Part shown: positions 12,018 through 19,051 of the stretch, one piece after another
How the letters are laid out: each line of letters opens with the position of its first letter
Position numbering within the stretch: position 1 is the first letter of the stretch
Assembly: GCA_026396205.1 (NCBI GenBank)
Contig: JAPLXF010000028.1
Span: 1 to 20,769, forward strand
Length of the DNA stretch: 20,769 bases
DNA from: Candidatus Moraniibacteriota bacterium
GTDB taxonomy: Bacteria > Patescibacteriota > Minisyncoccia > Moranbacterales > UBA2206
Reading direction: 5' to 3'
Translations under genes and position numbers: made by a program
Notes under the pieces: model-generated
The model's database searches: none
Told to the model about the DNA's origin: nothing
Seen by the model: only the letters and a program-made list of their open reading frames with translations

Positions 12018-12950
12018 TTAAAATTTCAACAGAAAAAGAAGACTGTCTGCTAGTTTTACCATTTCAATCGGAGCTTCTCTGCTAACCCCATTTTTTGCAA
12101 AAGATACTGATGGTTTGCCATCAGAATCTATGCCAATTGCTGCATTTAAACTTTTATCGCTACCGAAATACTCACTCTGTAATAAAAGCTCTCGCCAGAG
12201 TTTTTTAAATTTAATATCTGGAAGTTCATTTTTTTCAAGTATGTAGTTCAACATATAAACTGAAACAAAAATCAGCTCAGTCATAGTATTTTTATCATTT
12301 GCAAAATCAAGATAATTTTCTACGAATAATAAAAAATTATCAAAAGCAACCACATTTTTTTGAAAGAGTGTTAATGTATTTTCCATTTTTCCTGCTTCTT
12401 TATCACTGATATTTTTTTCAGTTACACAATAAAAGCAAGCTTTATCTGCAAGCACAATTTTATTGCCGCAAAGACTACAGAATATTCGGGTCTTACTAAT
12501 TAGTTCTTCTATGCGACTATTTAAATCTAGATCACCAAGCAAAAGATCTGTGAGTCGAAACAATAGAGTATAATTTTCAAACTTTTTTGGATCTTCTAAT
12601 GTTTCATCTATTAAATTTCGTAAATTTGATATGACGATTTCTAAATCTTCGCCATCTTTGACAGCCTTTGAAACTGCTAATAGTGAATCTACTTTCATAC
12701 TCTCACTTGAAAGTGCTTGGGCTATAATAACTTCCCGCTTTGTTTTTGGGTAATTACCGCAAAAAATACAGGGGGTTGATGAATAATTAATAAGCCGACC
12801 GCAAAATTGGCAAACATAAATAATTGTAAAATGTTTTTCGTTTTTTAGCAGGCCAAGCTCATACAAACCACGTGTAGCAAGTTCTGATTTTGCAGCGATT
12901 TTATCAATAGAATATTTCGAAGCTTTTTGCACTTGTTTATCATTTTCCAT
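12018..12950 (-). CDS. Double zinc-ribbon protein of unknown function
   Basis: 310-residue protein not assigned to a known family. Residues 1-35 resemble the N-terminus of the TPR protein. Two Cys4 zinc ribbons are visible: C47/C50/C61/C64 and C158/C161/C172/C175. Between and after them are helical regions without recognised motifs (about 70-150 and 185-300), including hydrophobic helices at 200-245. No signal peptide is present. AAGGA lies seven bases before the ATG at 12950, a good ribosome site. The start overlaps the end of the J-domain gene by 11 bases, so the genes are probably coupled. Zinc ribbons next to a J-domain protein recall the parts of DnaJ itself, but homology to DnaJ's zinc domain is not seen. 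Confidence 0.78.
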   Translation of the reverse strand: MENDKQVQKASKYSIDKIAAKSELATRGLYELGLLKNEKHFTIIYVCQFCGRLINYSSTPCIFCGNYPKTKREVIIAQALSSESMKVDSLLAVSKAVKDGEDLEIVISNLRNLIDETLEDPKKFENYTLLFRLTDLLLGDLDLNSRIEELISKTRIFCSLCGNKIVLADKACFYCVTEKNISDKEAGKMENTLTLFQKNVVAFDNFLLFVENYLDFANDKNTMTELIFVSVYMLNYILEKNELPDIKFKKLWRELLLQSEYFGSDKSLNAAIGIDSDGKPSVSFAKNGVSREAPIEMVKLADSLLFLLKF

Positions 12951-14424
12951 ATTTTTTCCTTAGTTCACCGAGTTGGTTTTCTTTCTCGGCAATATCAGTC
13001 AAAATTTTATTCTCAAGTTCTTTTAACATATCTCGTTTCTGTTTTTTCGCTTTTTCAATATTTTCTTTTAAAATAAACCACTCCGAATGCTTAAGTTGCT
13101 TAAATTCTTGTTTGATTTTTACGATTGCTATATCTAATCCAGCAAGTCTATTTTTTAGCGTTTCTGCTGTTTCTGCTTCAATGTCGACACTGATTTCATT
13201 TCGGTCAATAGCTTTCAATGTATCCAAATCATTCTCGGCATATGCCTTATTAATTTTTTTCATCATATCCTCGTTGCCAGTTGCCTTGTCGGGATGGTAT
13301 TTATGAGCGAGTTTACGCCACAATTTTTTTAACTCTTCTTTTTCTTCTTTTGAAATATTTCTGCGATTTTCAATGTCTTTTTCTTCTTCGTCAAGCTTTT
13401 TATGTTCTTCTTTTATTTGCTCGCGCCTTTTATTAAAAATTCTCTCTACTTCTGTTTGTGCTTCTTTAATAGAAGAGCCCTTATTTACCAAATCTTCAAT
13501 TTTTTTAAACTTTAAAATTTCTAAATCAATCTCATCTAGTTTTAAATAAAGTCTTCCAATTTTTACCTCGTATTCCTGCTTAATCATAGTTAACTCAATT
13601 TTCAACTGTTCTGTTTTATCAATGAACTCATTAAGTGATTTTTCTTTCTTATGAATAGATTCCTTAAGATCATCCTTTTGAAAAGGTTCTTCAATTTTAG
13701 CATCTGATAAATCTTCGTTGTCCCAAAAATCATCTACTTCGTTATCATTAAGGACTTCGTTTTCTTTTGCCTCGTGTTTGCTATTTATTATTTCTGCATC
13801 ATTTGTGTTGTTTTCGCTATAGTTTTCATTCGTCTTTCCTTCAAGCTTATTGTAAGCACTCCCTATAAGTGCTAGCAACATTATAATTCCATACCAAATA
13901 AAACTCAGCATAAAAAAGAAACCTCCAATCCCAATTAAAAACCCAATGATTGGAAACTCATAAATCCATTGAATTATTTTTAATATTAAACCGTTTATTG
14001 GATTAATGCCTACTGTCGGAAAAAATAAAATCAAAGCATAAAGGAAGATTGAACCGAAGGTTATAACCAAATCATATTTTTCATTCCTTGCTATTTGCTC
14101 CATAAGCGCATAGTCATAATTTATACTGGCTTGTTTGCGTTGCTCATAGATATTTTGAGCAAATCCCATAAATAAAACGAATGCTCCAACTAGTGGAAAA
14201 AATAGTAATTTCCACCCACTACCATCTTCAATTGCTATCAATGTAAAAAAAGCAGTTAGTGATATAAGAAGATATGCTCCGAATGCTTTTACTATAATCA
14301 TTGCCCTATCCAATTTTATAAGTGTGAATAAAAGAGCGACTGGAAGAACAAAAATCCATTTCCATATAAACCCGAATATTATATTTAAAATTCCTAAATA
14401 AATTAAAAATGTAAATATATTCAT
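12940..14424 (-). CDS. Membrane-anchored J-domain (DnaJ-like) protein with coiled coils
   Basis: 494 residues. The N-terminal 190 residues hold about five to six hydrophobic segments (about 4-36, 42-64, 71-90, 119-136 and 157-188). An acidic linker (195-250) and a long charged coiled coil (about 255-357) follow. Next is a J-like domain (about 358-405), ELKKLWRKLAHKYHPDK, with the HPD motif at 377-379 that in this family stimulates Hsp70 ATPase. The segment after HPD ends in a short DMMKKINKAYAENDLDTL helix rather than a standard helix IV. A second coiled coil (about 415-490) ends the protein. Topology suggests the J domain is cytoplasmic. It likely recruits DnaK to a membrane site. The broken small membrane gene upstream ends one base before its start. 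Confidence 0.83.
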   Translation of the reverse strand: MNIFTFLIYLGILNIIFGFIWKWIFVLPVALLFTLIKLDRAMIIVKAFGAYLLISLTAFFTLIAIEDGSGWKLLFFPLVGAFVLFMGFAQNIYEQRKQASINYDYALMEQIARNEKYDLVITFGSIFLYALILFFPTVGINPINGLILKIIQWIYEFPIIGFLIGIGGFFFMLSFIWYGIIMLLALIGSAYNKLEGKTNENYSENNTNDAEIINSKHEAKENEVLNDNEVDDFWDNEDLSDAKIEEPFQKDDLKESIHKKEKSLNEFIDKTEQLKIELTMIKQEYEVKIGRLYLKLDEIDLEILKFKKIEDLVNKGSSIKEAQTEVERIFNKRREQIKEEHKKLDEEEKDIENRRNISKEEKEELKKLWRKLAHKYHPDKATGNEDMMKKINKAYAENDLDTLKAIDRNEISVDIEAETAETLKNRLAGLDIAIVKIKQEFKQLKHSEWFILKENIEKAKKQKRDMLKELENKILTDIAEKENQLGELRKKYGK

Positions 14425-14425
14425 A

Positions 14426-14752
14426 TCACTTTTTTAAATATTCTTTTTTTGTAATTAAAATTATAAAAAATATAGCCGCAATAACATCTATAATTCCCCA
14501 TATAGATTTATCACCAATATAGATAGGCACGAATGGATTAAATAGTGTTGCAATTAAGACTAGCGCCCAAAATCAAAAATCCTGCTTTTTTTGTGTAAAA
14601 AGATAATAGGCATAATAAACTGCTATTCCAGTTATAACTATTCGCAGAAATGTGTAATAGGCATACGGCCAGCTAAAAAAGGTTAAGAACAATAAGATAC
14701 AAGCGAAGATGGCTGGTAATTTATTAAATTGGATTTGTTTATGATTTTCCAT
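14426..14752 (-). pseudogene. Small membrane protein (DUF6804-like) with an in-frame TGA
   Basis: A 109-codon frame from ATG 14752 to TGA 14426 is interrupted by one TGA at 14573-14575 (codon 60). Upstream it reads MENHKQIQFNKL followed by two membrane helices with PYAYYTFLRIVITG. Downstream it continues in the same frame as FWALVLIATLFNPFVPIYIG and a third helix with IWGIIDVIAAIFFI. This pattern (PYxYY..LR, LFNP, W..ID) recalls small DUF6804-type membrane proteins, an assignment from memory. The TGA sits where a tryptophan would fit, one base from TGG. It ends one base before the J-domain gene, so it was the first gene of that operon. It may be a recent nonsense mutation or a sequencing error. 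Confidence 0.65.
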
Positions 14753-14884
14753 ACTATTTGCTTTTGATTTTATAGGATTTGCCTATAATAAATCCATATT
14801 ACGTTTAAACTTTCCCAAGACTTAACCTTGAGGATAATGTTCGGCTCGTGTTTCCGATTCGTTCATGAATTATTTACAAAAAAT

Positions 14885-15973
14885 TTAATAGCTCAGGATA
14901 TTAAGAAATTTTTGATTATAATAAATATATCCTTGCTTGTATTTGAATTTTTGTATAATTCCTGTTTTTTCTAATTCGTGAAAATACTTTGCAGCAGTAT
15001 TTCTATGCACTTTAAGACTTTCCGCCATCTTTTTTTGCGAATAAAATGGATTTGAAAAAAGATAATCCAGAATATGGGATGTCATATGGATTCCATCTTT
15101 TTGAGAAATTTTTTTATATTCCTCCATCAATTTTTTTATTTGCAAAATGTTTTTCCTTGTTTCTTGCGCTTGCGTATCGACACCCTGCAAAATATAAAAA
15201 ACCCAATCTCTCCATTCTTCATTTTCTGTAACTCCTCTTAATTTTTTATAATATTCGTCTCGGTTTTCCAATATATACTTGCTCAAAAATAAAATCGGCA
15301 ACTCTAAACGACTTGTTAAAACTAAATATAAAATCATAACGATTCTTCCAGTTCTTCCATTGCCATCCAAAAACGGATGTATTGATTCAAATTGATAATG
15401 CATTACTGCCATACGCACAAGAGGATCAATATCATCGAATTTAGTTTGATCATTAAAATAATCTTCAAAATTTTTGAGTTTATTTAATATAACATCCTGT
15501 CCTTCTGGCGGAGTATAAATAGTTTCTCCGGTTTTTGAACTTCTAATTGCAACACCAGGAATTTTTCTAATGCCTTTTTTATTCGGCTCCAAAACTGATT
15601 GAATTTCAATAAAGCTATTTGTGTTTAAAAATTCATCCCTTTTAAGCATTTTGTACCCTTCGCGAAGAGCATCTCGATATCTTAAAATTTCTTTTTCAGC
15701 CCCAGAAAGTTCTGATTTTTTATAAACAACATCAGCCTTAAGCGCTTCTGCTACAGTTGTATTGATATTTTCAATTCCACTACTAGCGACTGCTTCACGA
15801 ATCGACAAGGGCGAAACTAGAATGCCACTATTTGGCAAAACATTAGCCATACCTTTTAATTCGAAAAGGGAGTTATTTGCTTTATTGACCAACTTTAAAA
15901 GCGCCACATCATCAAAGTTAAAATCTGGCGGAAGTAACGGTAATTGATTATAAGGAATATCGCGATTAAACAT
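14885..15973 (-). CDS. Fic family protein with C-terminal winged helix
   Basis: 362 residues from the ATG at 15973. Fic enzymes transfer AMP from ATP to target proteins. The core motif HPFLDGNGRTGR is complete at 199-210 (catalytic H199). An N-terminal inhibitory motif SSGIEN (64-69), with E68 expected to block ATP binding, marks an intramolecularly inhibited class. The C-terminal region (about 297-350) looks like a winged helix-turn-helix: YSQKKMAESLKVHRNTAAKY. A longer frame opens at an ATG at 16057, but that lies upstream of the promoter at 16006-16035, so the shorter start is chosen. Repeated TGTGCA sites over the promoter suggest autoregulation. Targets are unknown; toxin-like or regulatory roles are both possible. 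Confidence 0.92.
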   Translation of the reverse strand: MFNRDIPYNQLPLLPPDFNFDDVALLKLVNKANNSLFELKGMANVLPNSGILVSPLSIREAVASSGIENINTTVAEALKADVVYKKSELSGAEKEILRYRDALREGYKMLKRDEFLNTNSFIEIQSVLEPNKKGIRKIPGVAIRSSKTGETIYTPPEGQDVILNKLKNFEDYFNDQTKFDDIDPLVRMAVMHYQFESIHPFLDGNGRTGRIVMILYLVLTSRLELPILFLSKYILENRDEYYKKLRGVTENEEWRDWVFYILQGVDTQAQETRKNILQIKKLMEEYKKISQKDGIHMTSHILDYLFSNPFYSQKKMAESLKVHRNTAAKYFHELEKTGIIQKFKYKQGYIYYNQKFLNILSY

Positions 15974-15997
15974 AGTGTTTTTTAGGTTATTTTTGTT

Positions 15998-16056
15998 ATG
16001 CACAGATTTTACCATTTTTTGTGCATAGTTGTCAACATCTGCACACTGTCTGTGCA
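15998..16056. promoter_or_regulatory. Four TGTGCA half-sites in two inverted pairs over the fic promoter
   Basis: ATGCACA (15998-16004) and TGTGCAT (16020-16026) bracket the -10 region. TGCACA (16040-16045) and TGTGCA (16051-16056) lie upstream of the -35 box, five bases apart. Such an arrangement suits a dimeric repressor, possibly the Fic protein through its winged helix. Confidence 0.6.
16006..16035 (-). promoter_or_regulatory. Promoter of the fic gene
   Basis: On minus, a perfect TTGACA (complement of 16030-16035) and TAAAAT (complement of 16006-16011, preceded by TGG) are 18 bases apart. Transcription would start near 15999, about 26 bases before the ATG at 15973. Confidence 0.75.
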
Positions 16057-16093
16057 AGCTGCTAAAATACTGCTAAAACAAAGACTTCTATAG

Positions 16094-16186
16094 CTATCCC
16101 GTAAAAGCCTTCTTTAATACTAATTTTTTTAACTCTTCCAAATCGGATAATTTTTGTTCAAAAATTTTCATATTATTTTTTGCCAT
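16094..16186 (-). pseudogene. Remnant resembling the C-terminus of a type I specificity subunit (HsdS)
   Basis: A 30-codon frame reads FEQKLSDLEELKKLVLKKAF near its end. This resembles the conserved closing helix of HsdS proteins (pattern QKLxELxxLKxxxLxxAFxG). Upstream, the same frame is closed by stops within a few codons, and no target-recognition domain or hsdM/hsdR gene is present. It is probably the degraded tail of a lost restriction-modification gene, but the match is short and could be chance. Confidence 0.4.
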
Positions 16187-16305
16187 AATTTTTATTACAT
16201 ACCTTATTACATGCTTCGCTATTTTTCAGCTTAATATATTCTTATTTTATCGCCAATCGCCTCAAAAGTAAAGCTATTTTAGCCCATTTTTACGCCAAAT
16301 AGGAA

Positions 16306-16336
16306 ATACAAAAACACTCCATCCGGAGCGTTTTTT
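16306..16336 (-). terminator. Terminator of the pilus operon
   Basis: CTCC (16317-16320) pairs with GGAG (16325-16328) and AAC (16313-16315) with GTT (16330-16332), around a 4-base loop. On minus the stem is followed by TTTTTGT. It lies 15 bases past the last pilus-operon gene. Confidence 0.6.
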
Positions 16337-16347
16337 ATCCATAGATT

Positions 16348-16656
16348 TTATTTTAAATTAAAAATATTAGGGATATTTTCAATTTTTATTTTCTCTTCAG
16401 CTTTTCTCTTCTCAATTTCCTGAATTACTTGGTTGAATTTTTCTTCATCAAAAGTCGTCATTTTTTCCTTGGAATTTATGTATTCCTGTTTTTTGGCTTC
16501 GCTCCAGCCGAAATTGTATACATAGCGGTACCACTGATAAGCTGAACAGCCAAGCAACAAAAGGAAAATGGAAAATAAAATAAGCTTGCGCCTTTTTCTG
16601 ATAAAAATAGGCAAATTTTTAAATAGATTTTTTATTTTGTCCAGCTGGATATTCAT
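16348..16656 (-). CDS. Small single-span membrane protein at the end of the pilus operon
   Basis: 102 residues. A basic N-terminus (about 1-24) precedes one transmembrane helix (about 25-40, LILFSIFLLLLGCSAY), then a hydrophilic, charged C-terminal region. The cysteine at 37 lies inside the helix and is not a convincing lipobox. Its ATG overlaps the pilO stop by one base, so translation is coupled. It occupies the place where pilP is found in proteobacterial operons, but no PilP similarity is visible. Likely an accessory part of the pilus inner-membrane platform, by position only. Confidence 0.72.
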   Translation of the reverse strand: MNIQLDKIKNLFKNLPIFIRKRRKLILFSIFLLLLGCSAYQWYRYVYNFGWSEAKKQEYINSKEKMTTFDEEKFNQVIQEIEKRKAEEKIKIENIPNIFNLK

Positions 16657-17315
16657 TATTTTTTCTTAATATAAACTGCCAGATTAAGCGTGCTTTTCAA
16701 AAATTCGCTTTTTTCAATTTGCACGCTACCGGCCGTCTCGACCGTTCTTTCTGCAGAGAAAACTTGCATGGCTTTACTCTCTTGATTTTTTAATAAATTT
16801 ATAGCTATTACATTGACGGGCACGTCAAAATTTTCCAGTTTTTTAATAAAATTCAAAAGACTATCATAGCGGCCTTCCAGATCCACTTCTATCAGAATAA
16901 AATTATTATAGGGGAGACTGGAAAGAATGTCTGTTTTGGCGGCCTCATCTTTAGTTTTCTTTTCCTGTTTGATTACCTGGACTTTGTCATCTACCTTTAA
17001 ACTGATTTTATTCCCTGTTTCATTTGCCACGGCTTCCAGCGAATTGATAAAGGCCACTTCTTTTTCCGGCTCTAAAATTGTTTTCATCTCCGTCTCCTTG
17101 TTTTTAAAAAGGCTGAGTTTTTGTTCCATCTCTGGAATTTTTAAAACTTTTTCCTGATTAAGCTTTTCCTCAATGCGCTGGCGTTCCATTTCGTCGGCGT
17201 CATTAACTATTTTTCGGATCATCGGATATGCCAAAAAAACAAAAACTAATACCCAGCTTAAGAAAAATAAACTGATATTGATGGATACTTTATGCTTTTC
17301 GACAAAATTTTTCAT
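16656..17315 (-). CDS. pilO: Type IV pilus assembly protein PilO
   Basis: 219-residue bitopic inner-membrane protein of the PilMNO platform. It has one transmembrane helix (about 11-33), a coiled coil (about 36-75), then a ferredoxin-like domain (about 80-219) including YNNFILIEVDLEGRYDSLLNFIKKLENF, characteristic of PilO. In characterised systems PilO pairs with PilN to transmit force from the cytoplasmic ATPases. The start overlaps the pilN stop (ATGA) and the stop overlaps the next start (TAATG). Family assignment rests on architecture and order as much as on sequence, as usual for PilO. Confidence 0.85.
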   Translation of the reverse strand: MKNFVEKHKVSINISLFFLSWVLVFVFLAYPMIRKIVNDADEMERQRIEEKLNQEKVLKIPEMEQKLSLFKNKETEMKTILEPEKEVAFINSLEAVANETGNKISLKVDDKVQVIKQEKKTKDEAAKTDILSSLPYNNFILIEVDLEGRYDSLLNFIKKLENFDVPVNVIAINLLKNQESKAMQVFSAERTVETAGSVQIEKSEFLKSTLNLAVYIKKK

Positions 17316-17851
17316 AATTTAAGGCATTCCGGCTTTATTTGAAAAATAATCTGAAAATCCAGATTTTCTTTGGCGACTAGGTTGGAAAGTGGCAAATTAA
17401 CTTCAGCAAGACAATCTTCTTTATCTAGCCGTTCCTTAAAAGCCACTAGATCATCCCGGGTACTGGCTTGGCCGGAAACTGTAACAGTATATTCCTTAGT
17501 GGCAATACCACCTAAATTAATATTGGCATTCACATCTCGATTAATAAGCAAAAGAAGCTTCGACCAGTTCAATTGCCCTTTTTGTATTTTTTCCGTTTCG
17601 GTTATTGAAGCGTTGGCATTTTTAATTTCCATTTCCAGTTTTTTTAATTTATCCACTCCATTTTTGCCGGAAACATCCAGAATTGTATTTTTCACGTTTA
17701 AGTTCAGGATATGGCTGATGCTGATTAAAATAAACAAACAGGTCAAGAAAATTCCGGAAAGTTCTATTTCCCAGCGCCAGACATTGCGCAGCTGAAAAGT
17801 TTTTTGGATTGCCTGCTTTTTATCTGGTGGAATTAAATTTAAATTAATCAT
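17312..17851 (-). CDS. pilN: Type IV pilus assembly protein PilN
   Basis: 179 residues from the ATG at 17851. The N-terminal motif INLNLIPPDKK (2-12) is the conserved PilN segment that binds PilM. One transmembrane helix follows (about 31-52), then a coiled coil (about 65-90) and a ferredoxin-like domain with VTVSGQASTRDDLVAFKERL. An upstream in-frame ATG (17893) would add 14 residues that overlap pilM and would put the PilM-binding motif away from the N-terminus, so it is rejected. The start is one base after the pilM stop; the stop overlaps pilO by four bases. Confidence 0.92.
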   Translation of the reverse strand: MINLNLIPPDKKQAIQKTFQLRNVWRWEIELSGIFLTCLFILISISHILNLNVKNTILDVSGKNGVDKLKKLEMEIKNANASITETEKIQKGQLNWSKLLLLINRDVNANINLGGIATKEYTVTVSGQASTRDDLVAFKERLDKEDCLAEVNLPLSNLVAKENLDFQIIFQIKPECLKL

Positions 17852-17852
17852 A

Positions 17853-18938
17853 TTATTCGTTAAAATAATGAAGTCCCCACAGAGCCAAACCAATAATGGT
17901 GGCTTGGCTGGCCAGATTGCCTTGATTCATCAGAAATTGGCCATCTTCTTTATTTAATTTCAAATTTACGAGCGGATTGCTTATGACTACTGTTTTCCCC
18001 ATTCTCTGCGCTAAAAAATCAGGCAGCCCGTTGATACCGGAACCGGCTCCGGTCAGAATTATCCGGCTGAAAGGCAGATTGTCCTTGGAAACATTCAGAA
18101 AAAAATCCAGCGTTTTTTCCATCTCTTGAGCAAAGTTTTCCAGCAATGGCTGGACAGCCGCAGCTAGAGGACTGCCGGAATCGGCAATGCCGTTAACTGC
18201 CAGCGCGTTTTCAATTTCCGGCAGAGACATATTCATTTTTTTCGCTAAAGCTTCACCAATCCCCTCAATGGAAAAAGGAATGCTGGAAGTAAAGCAGGGA
18301 TTCTTTCCGACTACAATTGTAAAAATAGTTTTTTTCAAACCCAAATCGACAATCAGCAAAATAGCATCTTCCGCTTTTAACTTTTCATCAATCAAGCTTC
18401 TGGCGCTGGATAAAGATTCAACTTTCAAGCCATAAACTTCCAGCCCAGCTTTTTCTATGACTGAAACAAATTCATCAACCGTTGGCTTGGCAACGGCTGC
18501 TGTTAAAATATTTTGTTTTCCATCAGCAGAAATGTCCAATACTTTCCAATCAAAATATACCTGATCGATAGGCAGCGGGATATTGGCTTCCAGTTCCCAT
18601 TTTATCGCTTCGGAAATTTCCTTGTCTCCCAGTTTAGGAATGGCAATGCGGCGCAGAAAGACCTTGGATTCTGGCAGAGAGTAAACCACTTTATTGGTGC
18701 TGATGCGCCGGGGTTGGGCTTTCTTTATTATTTCTTTAATTATGGAAATAACCAGTTCCGCATTTATTATTTTCCCGTCTTCTATGGCACCCGGCGGGAT
18801 ATTGCCGGCTATAAAACTGCGGACCCGATCCAGCTTGCCTTCTTTTTCCAACTGCATGGCTTTAATGGAAAAATCATTCACTTCCATGCCAAAAACTTCC
18901 GGCGTGAAATCAAAAATTTTTTTCTGCAGAAAACTCAT
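17853..18938 (-). CDS. pilM: Type IV pilus assembly protein PilM
   Basis: 361-residue actin-like ATPase of the cytoplasmic side of the pilus platform. Visible features: the N-terminal segment FGMEVNDFSIKAMQL, the pilus-specific insert VVYSLPESKVFLRRIAIPKL, IKWELEANIPLPIDQVYFDW, the phosphate loop LLIVDLGLKKTIFTIV, and the nucleotide-binding ILTGAGSGINGLPDFL. The frame is open to an ATG at 19055, but the extra 39 residues are translated palindromic repeat DNA (18948-19018) with residues such as PACLPVGKL, so 18938 is chosen. It is separated from the PilX-like gene upstream by about 113 bases holding that repeat. Confidence 0.93.
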   Translation of the reverse strand: MSFLQKKIFDFTPEVFGMEVNDFSIKAMQLEKEGKLDRVRSFIAGNIPPGAIEDGKIINAELVISIIKEIIKKAQPRRISTNKVVYSLPESKVFLRRIAIPKLGDKEISEAIKWELEANIPLPIDQVYFDWKVLDISADGKQNILTAAVAKPTVDEFVSVIEKAGLEVYGLKVESLSSARSLIDEKLKAEDAILLIVDLGLKKTIFTIVVGKNPCFTSSIPFSIEGIGEALAKKMNMSLPEIENALAVNGIADSGSPLAAAVQPLLENFAQEMEKTLDFFLNVSKDNLPFSRIILTGAGSGINGLPDFLAQRMGKTVVISNPLVNLKLNKEDGQFLMNQGNLASQATIIGLALWGLHYFNE

Positions 18939-18947
18939 TTTTACTTG

Positions 18948-19018
18948 CCCCGTCAAATTCCTGCAAAGCTTGCCTACCGGCAGGCAGGCAGGAACGCCAT
19001 TGGCGTATTTGACCGGGG
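18948..19018. repeat. Palindromic repeat element between pilM and the PilX-like gene
   Basis: CCCCGTCAAAT (18948-18958) and ATTTGACCGGGG (19007-19018) are inverted copies apart from one extra base. Inside are GCCT/AGGC around CCGG, followed by tandem AGGC units (about 18972-18991), and GCCATTGGC (18996-19004). Translated frames give the LPVGK/LPTGRQAG-type peptides seen where such repeats intrude into gene calls. Confidence 0.75.
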
Positions 19019-19051
19019 TTTTTATTATCTTACTTATATTATATATCCAAA

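Noticed and set aside
14573..14575. TGA read as an amino acid (recoded genome or selenocysteine)
   Set aside because: Several genes here end in TGA, no SECIS-like hairpin was recognised just after it, and the position suits tryptophan rather than cysteine.
15974..16057. Longer Fic start at the ATG at 16057
   Set aside because: It lies upstream of a consensus promoter at 16006-16035, so it would not be in the transcript.
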